Positions 37,314 through 51,000 of a stretch of DNA of 64,000 nucleotides are shown here, piece by piece (the first letter of the stretch is position 1; each line of letters begins with the position of its first letter). The notes under the pieces are model-generated. The model did not search any database and was not told where the DNA came from. It saw only the letters and a list, made by a program, of their open reading frames with translations. Location: contig NZ_CANMXB010000001.1 of NCBI RefSeq assembly GCF_947501785.1, forward strand, positions 1,941,048 through 2,005,047, given 5' to 3'. The DNA comes from an uncultured Litoreibacter sp. (GTDB taxonomy: Bacteria > Pseudomonadota > Alphaproteobacteria > Rhodobacterales > Rhodobacteraceae). The position numbers and the translations under genes are program-made.

Positions 37314-37341
37314 AAGGCCGCCTCCTTTCGGAGACGGCCTT
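37314..37341 (-). terminator. Terminator after tuf1
   Basis: AAGGCCG (37314-37320) pairs with CGGCCTT (37335-37341), and CTCC with GGAG, around TTTC; TTTTT follows on the minus strand. It ends the str unit (rpsL-rpsG-fusA-tuf1). Confidence 0.92.
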
Positions 37342-37351
37342 CTCTATTTCA

Positions 37352-37407
37352 ACCGTAGTGCTGCTCTCGGTCACTTTCTCCAAGAAGAAAGCAACCTGCC
37401 GCACACT
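37352..37407 (-). other. Conserved 3' UTR RNA element, tuf1 copy
   Basis: Minus strand: AGTGTGCGGCAGGT, a hairpin of about 11 bp with G-U pairs (GGTTGCTTTCT / AGAAAGTGACC) and ACCGAGAGCAGCAC. It lies 17 nt after the tuf1 stop and 10 nt before the terminator. Confidence 0.82.
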
Positions 37408-37424
37408 GGTGTTGATGTCCTAAA

Positions 37425-38600
<1,176 letters not shown>

Positions 38601-38630
38601 GATGGCCTCCTTGTTTTTTCTTGTGCGGGC

Positions 38631-38684
38631 GGCGGGGTGAACCCCGCCCTACGGGGTGGGTGGTAGGGCGGGGTTCACCCCGCC
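38631..38684. repeat. Inverted pair of GGCGGGGT palindromes, copies d and e
   Basis: GGCGGGGTGAACCCCGCC (38631-38648) and GGCGGGGTTCACCCCGCC (38667-38684) face each other across 18 nt in the fusA-tuf1 gap, so alternative large hairpins can form. They may modulate tuf1 read-through. Confidence 0.85.
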
Positions 38685-38690
38685 ACACCG

Positions 38691-40808
38691 TTAAGCAAAT
38701 TTCGCTTGGATTTCTTCGGAGATGTTCGACGGAACAGCTTCGTAATGGCCGAACTGCATGGTGAAGTTCGCACGCCCCGACGACATCGACCGCAAGGTGT
38801 TGATGTAGCCGAACATGTTGGCCAGTGGCACCTGAGCGTCAATCGCAATGGCGTTGCCGCGGGTGTCTTGACCCTGAACTTGGCCACGACGCGATGTCAG
38901 GTCGCCAATGATGCCGCCGGTGTATTCTTCCGGTGTAATCACTTCGACCTTCATGATCGGTTCCAGCAGCTTCGCACCAGCCAGACGCATGCCTTCACGC
39001 ATGCACATACGTGCAGCGATCTCGAATGCGAGGACGGAGGAGTCAACATCGTGGAACTTACCGTCGATCAGGGCCACCTTGAAGTCGATCACCGGGAAGC
39101 CAGCCAGTGGGCCGCTGTCCATGACCGAGTTGATGCCTTTTTCGACGCCCGGGATATATTCCTTCGGAACAGCACCACCAACGATGCGGCTCTCGAACGA
39201 ATAACCTTCGCCAGGCTCGGTCGGAGTGATGATGAGTTTGACCTCACCGAACTGACCAGAACCACCGGATTGCTTCTTGTGGGTATATGTGTGCTCAACC
39301 TCTTTGGAGATCGTCTCACGATATGCCACCTGAGGCGCACCGATATTGGCTTCCACTTTGAACTCGCGCTTCATGCGGTCGACAAGAATGTCGAGGTGCA
39401 ATTCGCCCATGCCCTTCATGATGGTCTGACCGCTTTCGATATCAGTTTCCACCCGGAAGGACGGATCCTCAGCCGACAGACGCTGCAGCGCGATGCCCAT
39501 CTTCTCTTGGTCGCCCTTGGTTTTGGGCTCGACCGCGATCTCGATCACTGGATCGGGGAAGGTCATCGTTTCCAGAACCACCGGGTCGTTGACGGCGCAA
39601 AGCGTGTCACCGGTTGTGGTGTCCTTCAGGCCGCCCAGCGCGATGATGTCACCAGCAAAAGCTTCGGTGATCTCGTCACGGTCGTTGGAGTGCATGATCA
39701 TCATGCGACCAACGCGCTCTTTCTTGCCTTTGGTCGAGTTCAGGAACGTGTCGCCCTTTTCCAGCTTACCGGAATAGATCCGTGTGAATGTCAGCGAGCC
39801 GACGAACGGGTCATTCCAGATTTTAAAGGCCAGAGCGGAGAACGCCATGTCGTCGTCTGCACGACGCGCAATGTTGCGAACTTCGTCTTCATCGCCGGGT
39901 TTGAAGCCCATGTAGTCAACGACGTCCAGCGGGGACGGCAGATAATCAACAACAGCGTTGAGCAAAGGCTGAACGCCTTTATTCTTGAACGCGGAGCCAC
40001 CCAGCACAGGCACGAATGCCATGGCCAATGTGCCCTTGCGGATCAGCTTGCGCAGTGTTGGAACGTCAGGCTCGTTGCCTTCGAGATATTCCATCATCGC
40101 GTCGTCGTCCTGCTCAACAGCAGCTTCGACCAGCTTGTTGCGCCATTCGTCGGCCATGTCTTTCAGGCTGTCGCGGATCGGAGCTTTGGTCCAGGACGCG
40201 CCCAGATCTTCACCCTGCCACAGCCACTCTTCCATGGTGACGAGGTCCAACAGGCCTTCCAGCTCTGTTTCAGCGCCGATTGGAATGCCAACAGGCACAG
40301 CAACCGCACCTGTGCGCTCTTCAATCATCTTGACGCAGTTGAAGAAGTCGGCGCCGATTTTGTCCATTTTGTTCACAAAGACCATACGTGGGACTTTGTA
40401 ACGGTCGGCTTGGCGCCAAACGGTTTCGGTCTGTGGCTCAACACCAGCGTTTGCGTCAAGAACGCACACCGCGCCATCGAGAACCGCCAGCGAACGCTCA
40501 ACTTCAATGGTGAAGTCCACGTGGCCGGGGGTGTCGATGATGTTCATGCGGTGCTTTTCAGAGTCAGGCGTTTCGCCATCTTCTGTACGCTCCCAGAACG
40601 TAGTGGTCGCAGCGGACGTGATCGTAATTCCGCGCTCTTGTTCTTGCTCCATGTGGTCCATGGTCGCCGCACCATCGTGCACTTCGCCGATGTTGTGCTC
40701 TTTACCAGTGTAATACAGGATGCGTTCCGAACAGGTCGTCTTACCGGCATCGATGTGAGCCATGATGCCGAAGTTACGATAGCGGTCGAGTGGATATTCG
40801 CGTGCCAT
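38691..40808 (-). CDS. fusA: Elongation factor G
   Basis: A 705-aa five-domain translocase GTPase: [13 protein letters not shown] loop, [26 protein letters not shown], then domains III-V ending EEIQAKFA. It drives translocation and, with RRF, ribosome recycling. It is encoded 15 nt after rpsG. Confidence 0.98.
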   Translation of the reverse strand: MAREYPLDRYRNFGIMAHIDAGKTTCSERILYYTGKEHNIGEVHDGAATMDHMEQEQERGITITSAATTTFWERTEDGETPDSEKHRMNIIDTPGHVDFTIEVERSLAVLDGAVCVLDANAGVEPQTETVWRQADRYKVPRMVFVNKMDKIGADFFNCVKMIEERTGAVAVPVGIPIGAETELEGLLDLVTMEEWLWQGEDLGASWTKAPIRDSLKDMADEWRNKLVEAAVEQDDDAMMEYLEGNEPDVPTLRKLIRKGTLAMAFVPVLGGSAFKNKGVQPLLNAVVDYLPSPLDVVDYMGFKPGDEDEVRNIARRADDDMAFSALAFKIWNDPFVGSLTFTRIYSGKLEKGDTFLNSTKGKKERVGRMMIMHSNDRDEITEAFAGDIIALGGLKDTTTGDTLCAVNDPVVLETMTFPDPVIEIAVEPKTKGDQEKMGIALQRLSAEDPSFRVETDIESGQTIMKGMGELHLDILVDRMKREFKVEANIGAPQVAYRETISKEVEHTYTHKKQSGGSGQFGEVKLIITPTEPGEGYSFESRIVGGAVPKEYIPGVEKGINSVMDSGPLAGFPVIDFKVALIDGKFHDVDSSVLAFEIAARMCMREGMRLAGAKLLEPIMKVEVITPEEYTGGIIGDLTSRRGQVQGQDTRGNAIAIDAQVPLANMFGYINTLRSMSSGRANFTMQFGHYEAVPSNISEEIQAKFA

Positions 40809-40823
40809 TGCTTTGCGTTCCTC

Positions 40824-41306
<483 letters not shown>

Positions 41307-41678
41307 TTACTTAGGCTTCTTCGCGCCGTATTTCGAACGGCGTTGCTTACGGTCTTTGACGCCTTGGGTATCCAACACACCACGCAGGATGTGGTAACGG
41401 ACACCCGGAAGGTCTTTCACACGACCGCCGCGGATCAGAACAACAGAGTGCTCTTGCAGGTTGTGGCTTTCACCACCAATGTAGGAAATCACCTCGAACC
41501 CGTTGGTCAGGCGAACCTTCGCAACTTTCCGCATAGCGGAGTTCGGCTTCTTAGGTGTGGTTGTGTACACACGAGTGCAAACGCCACGCTTCTGTGGGCA
41601 TTGCTCAAGGTGCAGCGACTTCGAGGTCTTACGCTTTGGCTGACGCGGCTTGCGGATCAGCTGTTGGATCGTTGGCAT
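41307..41678 (-). CDS. rpsL: 30S ribosomal protein S12
   Basis: A 123-aa decoding-centre protein, [20 protein letters not shown], with [18 protein letters not shown] (Lys43 type, the streptomycin-sensitive wild type) and [14 protein letters not shown]. First gene of the str unit. Confidence 0.98.
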   Translation of the reverse strand: MPTIQQLIRKPRQPKRKTSKSLHLEQCPQKRGVCTRVYTTTPKKPNSAMRKVAKVRLTNGFEVISYIGGESHNLQEHSVVLIRGGRVKDLPGVRYHILRGVLDTQGVKDRKQRRSKYGAKKPK

Positions 41679-42239
41679 TCAGGATTTCCCCTTGTTTGCT
41701 TTCTTCTTTGGGGCATGCGCCCCGCTATGTCGGTTGCTCTTGCGAGCCTTTCGTTTGGGCGTTCGCGCGTCCGCAAACACAAAGACCCGCAACGGGTTTC
41801 CCTACCTGGGATCCGAGCGGTGGAGCTACAGAGGTTCAGGGCTAAAGGCGCCGATGAACTTGACCACTTAAATTTTGAATACATCACGGGCGTACCCCGT
41901 GTTGATTGCGCGCTTACTAGAAGGGTTCGGGTGGGGTGTCAACAGCCTGCGCCACTTCGAAAATTTGGTGGGGGCATCGCGCGGCAATCGCGTCTAAAAA
42001 ATGCCTCTTTCTGAAGCGAATTGCGGCAAAATCACGACATTCTTATCGCCTCATCCGCACCGGCGAGTTTCCGCAGGCCCTTAACCTATTGTTTTCAAAA
42101 TATTTCACCAACTGTTTCCGATATGGAAACGCTGCTTTCGCTTGCCTTTTCCCCGCCACAATCGGCAAATGCACGTTATATGATGGGTCAAAGCGGTCTC
42201 ACTACTGAGGTCGCGTGACATTACTCCGGGAGCTGCCCC
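41679..42239. other. Intergenic region between divergent rpsL and Hint-protein gene
   Basis: 561 bp. Its plus-strand open frames have no ribosome site or protein character. It holds the predicted rpsL promoter (41914-41942) and, just downstream of it, the hairpin CACGGG-CGTAC-CCCGTG (near 41886-41902) in a leader of about 230 nt. Nothing else recognised. Confidence 0.6.
41914..41942 (-). promoter_or_regulatory. Predicted str operon promoter
   Basis: Minus strand: consensus -35 TTGACA (41937-41942), 17-nt spacer, -10 TAGTAA (41914-41919). Transcription would start near 41907, leaving a long leader before rpsL. Confidence 0.65.
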
Positions 42240-43265
42240 ATGGTCGCTAGAAATCTGTTGGTCTTTGATAGCGAGGCATTGATCGTTACCGACGACTCCC
42301 CCTTCCGCCCTGCTGGAAGCCCGATCATCAACAACTCAAGCACGCCAAACGGCACGATCTTCGAATTCCAGTCCGGCTTTGGCAGGCAAGACGTGGTTGT
42401 CGACGACACCGGCGGCGATCCCGACGTGTTCGAAGACGATGACGTCAACAACCATTCCATCATTGACGGCGGCGGGCTGGTGCCCGCCGGCACGCAGGTT
42501 GAATCGGAATCCATCATCTTTCTGCGCGCTCTTGATGCCAACGGCAACGAGACCGGCCCAACGATCCGCCTGACCGTGTTTTCCAAAGGGGGCGATTTTG
42601 AGGACGTTTGGGGCTTTGCGACCGACGACTTCCTTGTGCCGGGTGTCAAATACGTCAAAACGTCTGGGTCCAATAACGGCGATAGCGACTACGAAGATTT
42701 TATCCCCTGCTTTGCCGCAGGCACCATGATCCGGACACCAAATGGGCCGGTTGCCGTGGAAGATCTCGACGAAGACAGCCTTGTCTGGACCCAATCCAAC
42801 CCCGCCGCGCGCGTCGTTTGGGCAGGCTCCACAACTGTGCCGGCGGATGACAAGATGGCCCCCGTCTGCATCGCCAAGGGCGTGCTGGGAAATACGCATG
42901 ATCTGCTCGTATCTCCCCAACACCGTATGCTGATCTCGGGTGCTGCGGCCGAACTGCTCTTCTCGGAGGAGGCTGTTCTGGTCCCCGCCATCCATCTTGT
43001 CGGGATGGAAGGCGTTACCCGTGCTCCTAGCGAGCAGGTTACCTACGTCCATCTCATGTTCGCAAAACACGAGATCATCGAAGCCAATGGCGCCCTCTCG
43101 GAAAGTTTCTTCCCAGGCGAAATGGCCATGCATGCATTGGGACGCGAAACGCGCGCCGAGTTGTTGGGGCTGTTCCCGGAATTGGACGCCAACGACACCG
43201 TAACCGCTTTGCCCTGCATCGGCGGCCCGGGTGCCAAGGTTATACGCGACTACCTGGACGCCTAG
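42240..43265 (+). CDS. Hint-domain (Hint_2) protein
   Basis: A 341-aa protein. Residues 1-150 are acidic and Asp/Gly-rich, as in secreted or adhesive proteins. From Cys157 (IPCFAAGTMIRTPNGPVAVE) there is a Hedgehog/intein-type Hint domain with LVSPQHRMLI and a C-terminal HEIIEANGALSESFFPGEMA. Such proteins are numerous in Rhodobacterales; some Hint domains self-cleave, but no target extein is evident. Export would be by a non-Sec route (no signal peptide seen). Confidence 0.85.
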   Translation: MVARNLLVFDSEALIVTDDSPFRPAGSPIINNSSTPNGTIFEFQSGFGRQDVVVDDTGGDPDVFEDDDVNNHSIIDGGGLVPAGTQVESESIIFLRALDANGNETGPTIRLTVFSKGGDFEDVWGFATDDFLVPGVKYVKTSGSNNGDSDYEDFIPCFAAGTMIRTPNGPVAVEDLDEDSLVWTQSNPAARVVWAGSTTVPADDKMAPVCIAKGVLGNTHDLLVSPQHRMLISGAAAELLFSEEAVLVPAIHLVGMEGVTRAPSEQVTYVHLMFAKHEIIEANGALSESFFPGEMAMHALGRETRAELLGLFPELDANDTVTALPCIGGPGAKVIRDYLDA

Positions 43266-43322
43266 CCCAGCACAACTCGCGCCTTCGCCAGACCTCTTGG
43301 AAAGAAGATCAAAACAACAGTC

Positions 43323-43541
43323 ATGAGATCCTCCCTCAGAGCAAAGGCAATCGATATCTGCAATGACAAGATTGCCAAGAAGGGCGAAAAAGTAGGCCTT
43401 TCGTTCTATGCATTTTTCGCCAACAAGAACGACGATCCGGAATTGCTGATGGAAGCCGCCGAATGGTGGATCAAAACGCATCAGCTTGATCACTTTGAGA
43501 AGGCGGTGAAAATCCGGGAAATGATCAGCTCAGACGTTTGA
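43323..43541 (+). CDS. Small conserved protein (DUF6500-like)
   Basis: A 72-aa soluble helical protein (AKAIDICNDKIAKKGEKVGL; EAAEWWIKTHQLDHFEKAVK). It resembles a small family I recall as DUF6500; this is from memory. No function is known. It is 57 nt after the Hint gene and ends about 140 nt before the rpoC terminator of the opposite strand. Confidence 0.65.
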   Translation: MRSSLRAKAIDICNDKIAKKGEKVGLSFYAFFANKNDDPELLMEAAEWWIKTHQLDHFEKAVKIREMISSDV

Positions 43542-43680
43542 GCAACCGCAGCTTCGCCTAGTTGGTTTTCTGTCACTCTGCCGCTCAGGGATGCTTGTGT
43601 GACACCACGCGCGCCTTGCTTCCTTGGCATTCGACCATTTGCCAAAGTCAGATACTCCGTGCGACGGCGGAAAACGAAAA

Positions 43681-43706
43681 AGCCCCGCAGTTTGACCTGC
43701 GGGGCT
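43681..43706 (-). terminator. Terminator after rpoC
   Basis: AGCCCCGCAG (43681-43690) pairs perfectly with CTGCGGGGCT (43697-43706) around TTTGAC, and is followed by TTTTCGTTTT on the minus strand. Confidence 0.95.
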
Positions 43707-43731
43707 CATTCAATTCGTGTCAGAGCGCAGC

Positions 43732-46700
43732 TTACTCGTCGCGGCTCTCTTCAGGTGTGTCGACCAGCAGATCTTCCGAGACGCTGCTGACGTCACCCAG
43801 ACCCTCTTCAGGAGCGGCCAAAGCAAGCGCCGCCTCAGCCTCGGCTTTCCGAGCCTCAATCACCACATTGTCGCGATCTACGGCAATCTTGCGCATCTGT
43901 TGAGTTGCCCCGCCAGTGCCCGCTGGGATCAGACGACCCACGATCACGTTCTCTTTCAGGCCGATCAGCTTGTCACGCTTACCTTGCGTGGACGCCTCGG
44001 TCAGAACCCGCGTGGTCTCCTGGAAGGACGCCGCCGAGATGAACGAGCGTGTCTGCAAGGACGCTTTGGTGATCCCCAGCAAGATCGGCTCACCCTGCGC
44101 AGGCTCATGCCCGCGTGCGATTGCCTTCTCGTTGGCGGCATCAAACTCGGCCTTATCAACGTGCTCGCCCTTGAGCAGAGTGGTTTGACCAGACGCGCTG
44201 ATCTCCCATTTCTGCAGCATCTGGCGGACGATCACTTCGATATGCTTGTCGTTGATCTTCACACCTTGCAGGCGGTAGACGTCCTGAACTTCGTCGATCA
44301 TGTAGTCAGCCAAGGCCTCGACACCCATGATGGACAGGATGTCATGCGGCGCAGGGTTGCCGTCCATGATGTAGTCGCCCTTCTGGACAAAATCACCTTC
44401 CGCAACCGGGATGTGCTTGCCCTTCGGCACCATGTACTCGACCTTGTGATCCGGATCATCGGACGACTCAATCGCGATGCGACGCTTGTTCTTGTAGTCC
44501 TTGCCGAAGCGCACATACCCATCAATCTCGGCGATGATCGCGTGGTCTTTCGGACGACGGGCTTCAAACAGTTCCGCAACCCGAGGCAGACCACCGGTGA
44601 TGTCCTTGGTTTTGGCACCCTCACGCGGGATACGTGCAACCACGTCACCAGCTTTGACGTCCTGGCCATCTTCGATGGACAGGATGGCGTCGACAGACAT
44701 CGGGTATTTCGCCGGGTTGTCATTGTCGAGACGCACAGGCTCGCCCTTTTCATCCTCAAGGATGATCTCAGGCTTGAGGTCATTGCCTTTCGGAGCCGCA
44801 CGCCAGTCGACCACGATCTTCTGGGTCATGCCGGTCGCATCATCGGTTTCGTCCTTCACGGCGATGCCGGAGATCAGATCCACGAAACGGGCCTTACCGT
44901 CTTTTTCCGCGATAATGGGCAGGGTGTAGGGATCCCATTCAAACAGCTTGTCGCCGCGAGACACTTTGGCTTTGTCTTTGACATGCAGTTTGGAACCGTA
45001 GCCGATCTTGTGGCGGGCGCGTTCTGTGCCGTTGGCGTCTGTGATGGTCAGCTGCATATTGCGGCCCATCACCACCTTTTCACCAGCCGCATTCTCGAGG
45101 ATGGAGGCGTTTTCAAACGCAACCTTGCCCTCTTGGCTAGCTTCAAGGAAGGACTGTTGGCCACCTTGGGCAACGCCGCCGATGTGGAAGGTCCGCATCG
45201 TCAGCTGCGTGCCGGGCTCACCAATGGACTGAGCGGCGATGATGCCGACAGCTTCACCGGTGTTGACCAGCGTACCACGTGCAAGGTCACGACCGTAACA
45301 CATGGCGCAGACGCCTTCTTCGGCCTCACAGGTCAACGGCGAGCGCATCTTGGCGTTTGGAATGTCGGCGGCGTCAATCGCATCCGCTTTCCGCTCGTCA
45401 ATCAGCTCGTCACGCGCCACCAGAACCTCGTCGGTGCCGGGAACAAGAATGTCCTCAGCAGCCGTCCGGCCCAGCAGACGTTCCCCGATGGAGGAGACCA
45501 CTTCGCCGTCATTCACCGCCGAAGAGGCGTTGATGAAGTTCTCGGTACCACAGTCATGCATACGCACGATGCAATCCTGCGCCACGTCAACCAGACGACG
45601 GGTCAGATAGCCCGAGTTCGCCGTCTTCAGCGCCGTGTCCGACAGACCCTTCCGGGCCCCGTGGGTGGAGTTGAAGTACTCAAGAACGGTCAGACCTTCC
45701 TTAAAGTTCGAGATGATCGGCGTCTCGATGATCTCGCCATTCGGCTTGGCCATCAGACCACGCATACCGCCCAGCTGTTTCATCTGGGTGACCGAGCCAC
45801 GCGCACCGGAATGGGCCATCATGTAGACGGAGTTCGGCTCTTTCTCAGCGCCAGCCTCGTCGCGGCCAGTGCTGGAGATCGAAGACATCATGGCGTCGGT
45901 GACTTGGTCGTTACATTTCGACCAGGCATCGATCACCTTGTTGTACTTCTCACCTTGGGTGATCAGGCCGTCCATGTATTGCTGCTCGAACTCTTTAACC
46001 TGCTCGCGCGTGCCATCCACGATGGGCCATTTGGTGTCAGGGATCAGCATGTCGTCCTTACCGAACGAGATACCGGCCTTGAACGCCTCACGGAAGCCCA
46101 TGGTCATGATCTGGTCACAGAAGATGACGGACTCTTTCTGTCCGCAGTAGCGGTAGACCGTGTCGATCACCTGCTGCACTTCCTTCTTACGAAGCAAGCG
46201 GTTCACCAGCTCAAACGGCGCTTTCGCGTTCAGAGGCAGCAATGCACCCAGACGCAGACGGCCAGGTGTGGTTTCGAAGCGGGTCATCACTTCGTTGCCT
46301 TCTTCGTCGATCTGCGGCAGGCGGGCCTGGATCTTGGCGTGCAGATGCACCATGCCGGAGTCCAGCGCGTGCTGCACTTCTTCCACGTCAGAGAAGACCA
46401 TGCCTTCACCAACCATGCCCTCACGCTCCATCGAGATGTAGTAGAGGCCAAGGATCATATCCTGCGACGGCACAATAATCGGCGCGCCGTTGGCAGGCGA
46501 CAGCACGTTGTTCGTGGACATCATCAGAACGCGGGCTTCCAGCTGCGCCTCAAGGCTCAGCGGTACGTGGACCGCCATCTGGTCACCGTCAAAGTCAGCG
46601 TTAAAGGCCGAACAGACCAGCGGGTGCAGCTGAATGGCTTTGCCTTCGATCAGCACAGGTTCGAACGCCTGAATGCCAAGACGGTGCAAGGTCGGCGCAC

Positions 46701-47988
46701 GGTTCAGCATGACCGGGTGTTCGCGGATAACCTCGTCCAAGATATCCCATACTTCGGGACGTTCTTTTTCGACCAGTTTCTTCGCCTGTTTCACGGTGCT
46801 GGAAAGCCCTTTGGCCTCCAAACGCGAATAGATGAACGGCTTAAACAGCTCCAACGCCATCTTCTTGGGCAGGCCACATTGGTGCAGCTTCAGTTCCGGC
46901 CCCGTCACAATGACGGAACGGCCAGAGAAGTCGACGCGCTTACCCAAAAGGTTCTGACGGAAGCGGCCTTGCTTGCCTTTCAGCATGTCGGACAGCGATT
47001 TCAGCGGACGCTTGTTGGCACCCGTGATGGTCCGGCCGCGACGGCCGTTGTCAAACAGCGCATCCACGGATTCCTGAAGCATCCGCTTCTCGTTCCGCAC
47101 GATGATATCGGGCGCACGCAGCTCGATCAGGCGCTTGAGACGGTTGTTCCGGTTGATCACACGGCGATAAAGGTCGTTCAGGTCGGACGTCGCGAAACGA
47201 CCACCATCCAGCGGCACCAGAGGGCGCAGTTCTGGCGGGATCACTGGTACGACAGTCAGAACCATCCATTCCGGACGGTTGCCCGACTCAAGGAAGTTCT
47301 CGACCAGCTTCAGACGCTTGATGATCTTCTTGGGCTTCAGCTCACCAGTGGCTTCCGCAAGGTCTTCGCGCAGCTGCTCGGCTTCCGCTTCCAGATCAAT
47401 CGCCGCCAGCATTTCGCGGATCGCTTCGGCACCGATATTGGCGGTGAACGCGTCCATGCCGTAAGCGTCTTGCGCGTCGAGGAATTCTTCCTCGTTCATC
47501 AATTGGCCGTAGGTCAGGTCAGTCAGGCCGGGCTCAATCACCACGTAGTTCTCGAAATAGAGAATACGTTCCAGATCGCGCAGCGTCATGTCCAGCATCA
47601 GGCCAATCCGGGATGGAAGCGACTTGAGGAACCAGATGTGCGCGACTGGAGCAGCCAATTCGATATGGCCCATACGCTCACGACGGACCTTTTGCAGCGT
47701 GACTTCGACACCGCATTTCTCGCAGACAACACCGCGATATTTCATGCGCTTATATTTGCCGCAGAGACATTCGTAGTCTTTGATCGGGCCAAAGATACGT
47801 GCGCAGAACAGGCCGTCACGCTCTGGCTTGAACGTGCGGTAGTTGATGGTTTCCGGCTTTTTGATTTCGCCGTAGGACCACGAGAGGATCCGCTCTGGCG
47901 AGGCCAAGGAGACTTTGATTTCATCAAAGGTCTTCGGTGGCGTGACCGGGTTAAACGGGTTGGTTGTCAGTTCCTGGTTCATTTTCAA
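43732..47988 (-). CDS. rpoC: RNA polymerase beta' subunit
   Basis: A 1418-aa subunit. The N-terminal zinc ribbon is in [20 protein letters not shown]; the catalytic magnesium site is [12 protein letters not shown]; the trigger-loop region and second zinc cluster ([19 protein letters not shown]) are present. It is encoded 86 nt after rpoB. The acidic C-terminal tail ([15 protein letters not shown]) is intact. Confidence 0.99.
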   Translation of the reverse strand: MKMNQELTTNPFNPVTPPKTFDEIKVSLASPERILSWSYGEIKKPETINYRTFKPERDGLFCARIFGPIKDYECLCGKYKRMKYRGVVCEKCGVEVTLQKVRRERMGHIELAAPVAHIWFLKSLPSRIGLMLDMTLRDLERILYFENYVVIEPGLTDLTYGQLMNEEEFLDAQDAYGMDAFTANIGAEAIREMLAAIDLEAEAEQLREDLAEATGELKPKKIIKRLKLVENFLESGNRPEWMVLTVVPVIPPELRPLVPLDGGRFATSDLNDLYRRVINRNNRLKRLIELRAPDIIVRNEKRMLQESVDALFDNGRRGRTITGANKRPLKSLSDMLKGKQGRFRQNLLGKRVDFSGRSVIVTGPELKLHQCGLPKKMALELFKPFIYSRLEAKGLSSTVKQAKKLVEKERPEVWDILDEVIREHPVMLNRAPTLHRLGIQAFEPVLIEGKAIQLHPLVCSAFNADFDGDQMAVHVPLSLEAQLEARVLMMSTNNVLSPANGAPIIVPSQDMILGLYYISMEREGMVGEGMVFSDVEEVQHALDSGMVHLHAKIQARLPQIDEEGNEVMTRFETTPGRLRLGALLPLNAKAPFELVNRLLRKKEVQQVIDTVYRYCGQKESVIFCDQIMTMGFREAFKAGISFGKDDMLIPDTKWPIVDGTREQVKEFEQQYMDGLITQGEKYNKVIDAWSKCNDQVTDAMMSSISSTGRDEAGAEKEPNSVYMMAHSGARGSVTQMKQLGGMRGLMAKPNGEIIETPIISNFKEGLTVLEYFNSTHGARKGLSDTALKTANSGYLTRRLVDVAQDCIVRMHDCGTENFINASSAVNDGEVVSSIGERLLGRTAAEDILVPGTDEVLVARDELIDERKADAIDAADIPNAKMRSPLTCEAEEGVCAMCYGRDLARGTLVNTGEAVGIIAAQSIGEPGTQLTMRTFHIGGVAQGGQQSFLEASQEGKVAFENASILENAAGEKVVMGRNMQLTITDANGTERARHKIGYGSKLHVKDKAKVSRGDKLFEWDPYTLPIIAEKDGKARFVDLISGIAVKDETDDATGMTQKIVVDWRAAPKGNDLKPEIILEDEKGEPVRLDNDNPAKYPMSVDAILSIEDGQDVKAGDVVARIPREGAKTKDITGGLPRVAELFEARRPKDHAIIAEIDGYVRFGKDYKNKRRIAIESSDDPDHKVEYMVPKGKHIPVAEGDFVQKGDYIMDGNPAPHDILSIMGVEALADYMIDEVQDVYRLQGVKINDKHIEVIVRQMLQKWEISASGQTTLLKGEHVDKAEFDAANEKAIARGHEPAQGEPILLGITKASLQTRSFISAASFQETTRVLTEASTQGKRDKLIGLKENVIVGRLIPAGTGGATQQMRKIAVDRDNVVIEARKAEAEAALALAAPEEGLGDVSSVSEDLLVDTPEESRDE

Positions 47989-48074
47989 TTCCTTGAATTG
48001 GGACGTTTGGGTGGGGAGGGGCGCAGAGTTTCACCGAAACTCTGCCTCCAAAGTCTCTTCGAGACTTTGGCCCC

Positions 48075-51000
48075 CTATTCCTCATCCTCCGCATCCAGGA
48101 GTTCCATGTTGAGGCCGAGGCCCCGGACTTCTTTCACAAGCACGTTGAACGATTCCGGGATACCGGCCTCGAAATTGTCCTCGCCCTTGACGATCGACTC
48201 GTAGACTTTCGTCCGACCCGCAACATCGTCCGACTTCACAGTCAGCATCTCTTGCAAGGTGTAAGCCGCGCCATAGGCTTCCAGTGCCCAGACTTCCATC
48301 TCCCCGAAACGCTGGCCGCCGAACTGGGCTTTACCACCCAGAGGTTGCTGCGTAACGAGCGAGTAAGGCCCAGTGGAACGCGCGTGGATTTTGTCGTCCA
48401 CAAGGTGGTGCAGTTTCAGCAAGTACTTCACGCCGACCGTCACAGGGCGGGCGAACTGCTCGCCTGTGCGGCCATCGTAAAGCACCGACTGACCGGATGT
48501 GTCGAAGCCAGCTTTCGCCAAAGCCTCGTTCACGTCGCTTTCCTTCGCACCATCAAAGACCGGCGTCGCAATCGGCACGCCCTTGCGGACGGCCTCAGCG
48601 GACTCAATCATGTCAGCTTCGATCATGTTGCCGAACGCGTCGTTATACGTTTCGTCACCATAAGCGTGCTGCAGAGCGTCACGGACGGGCTGGCTATCGC
48701 CGGTGCGTTTGAAATCATCCAAAGCGTCGTCGATTTTCAGACCCAGACCACGTGCGGCCCAACCCATGTGCGTTTCCAGAATTTGCCCCACGTTCATACG
48801 CGACGGCACACCCAGCGGGTTCAGACAGAAATCGACCGGGGTCCCGTCCTCAAGGAACGGCATGTCCTCCATCGGCACAACTTTGGAGATAACCCCTTTG
48901 TTGCCGTGACGGCCGGCCATTTTGTCACCGGGCTGCAGCTTGCGCTTCACAGCCACGAAAACCTTGACCATTTTCATCACGCCCGGTGGCAAGTCGTCCC
49001 CGCGGCGGACTTTCTCGACCTTATCCTCGAAACGCGCTTCCAGAGCACGCTTTTGCGCTTCGTACTGGCTGTTGAGGGCTTCGACCGCAGCGGCTTCCGT
49101 CTCTTCTGCCAGTGCAAGCTGCCACCACTGACCACGGGTCAGCATTTCCAGCAATTCGGCGTTGATTTCCGAATTAGGCTTCACGCCTTTCGGACCTTTC
49201 ACAGCCTTCTTGCCAAGCAGCATGCCTTGCAGACGGGCGTAGATGTTGCGGTCCAGAATGGCCATCTCGTCGTCACGGTCACGCGCCAGACGCTCAACTT
49301 CTTCACGCTCGATCTGAACGGTCCGCTCGTCTTTCTCAACGCCGTGGCGGTTGAAGACACGCACTTCCACGACGGTGCCAAAGTCACCCGGTTTCACACG
49401 CAACGAGGTGTCGCGCACGTCGGATGCTTTCTCACCAAAGATCGCACGAAGCAATTTCTCCTCCGGCGTCATCGGGCTTTCGCCTTTTGGTGTGATCTTA
49501 CCGACCAGAATGTCGCCCGGCTCAACATCCGCACCGATGTAAACGATGCCCGCCTCGTCGAGGTTGCGCAGCGCTTCTTCACCAACGTTTGGAATGTCGC
49601 GGGTAATTTCCTCTGGCCCAAGCTTGGTGTCACGGGCGGCGACTTCGAATTCCTCGATATGGATCGAGGTAAACACGTCGTCACGCGCGATGCGCTCGGA
49701 GATCAGGATCGAGTCCTCATAGTTGTAGCCGTTCCAAGGCATAAACGCGACGAGCACGTTTTTACCGAGCGCCAGCTCACCCATATCGGTCGATGGACCG
49801 TCAGCGATCACTTCGCCAGCAGACACAACGCCGCCCACTTTCACCAGCGGACGCTGGTTGATGCAGGTGTTTTGGTTCGAACGCTGGAATTTGCGCAGGG
49901 AATAGATGTCCACGCCCGGATCGCCGGGTTCCAGATCATCCGTAACCCGCACAACGATACGCTGCGCATCGACCTGGTCGATGATACCGCCGCGTTTCGC
50001 CTGGATTGCAGCGCCAGAGTCCGTGGCAACCACGCCTTCAATGCCTGTGCCCACAAACGGTGCATCGGCTTGCAGCAATGGAACCGCCTGACGTTGCATG
50101 TTCGAGCCCATCAAGGCCCGGTTCGCATCGTCATTCTCAAGGAACGGGATCAGCGACGCCGCGACCGAGACCAACTGCTTGGGCGAGACGTCGATCAGGT
50201 CAACATTCGCGTTCGATTGCAGCATGTATTCGCCCGACTGGCGCGTCGACACCAGATCGTTGACGAATTTCATGTTCTCATCAAGGTTCGCGTTCGCCTG
50301 CGCCACGGTGTGACGCATCTCTTCTGTCGCCGACATGTAGTGCACTTCGTCAGTCACTTGGCCGTCGACCACTTTGCGGTATGGCGTTTCGATGAAGCCA
50401 TATTTGTTCACGCGGGCAAAGGTCGCCAGCGAGTTGATCAGACCAATGTTCGGCCCTTCCGGCGTTTCAATCGGACACATGCGGCCGTAGTGGGTTGGGT
50501 GCACGTCGCGCACCTCAAAGCCCGCACGCTCACGTGTCAGACCACCTGGCCCAAGCGCAGAAAGGCGACGTTTATGCGTCACTTCCGACAACGGGTTAGT
50601 TTGGTCCATGAACTGCGACAGCTGCGAGGAGCCAAAGAATTCACGCACGGCAGCAGCCGCTGGTTTCGCGTTGATCAGGTCTTGCGGCATGACAGTGTCG
50701 ATCTCGACCGAAGACATACGCTCTTTGATCGCGCGCTCCATACGCAGAAGGCCCACGCGATACTGGTTTTCCATCAGCTCGCCAACGGAGCGCACGCGAC
50801 GGTTGCCCAAATGGTCAATGTCGTCGATGTCGCCACGGCCATCACGCAGGTCGACCAGCGCTTTGATACAGGCGACGATGTCTTCCTTGCGCAGCGTGCG
50901 CACGGTGTCTTCGGCATCCAGATCAAGGCGCATGTTCATCTTCACGCGGCCAACAGCGGACAGGTCGTAGCGCTCGCTGTCGAAGAACAGCGTGTCAAAC

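Noticed and set aside
41343-42014. Plus-strand frame crossing rpsL and its upstream region
   Set aside because: It overlaps rpsL antisense and the predicted str promoter; no ribosome site and no protein features.
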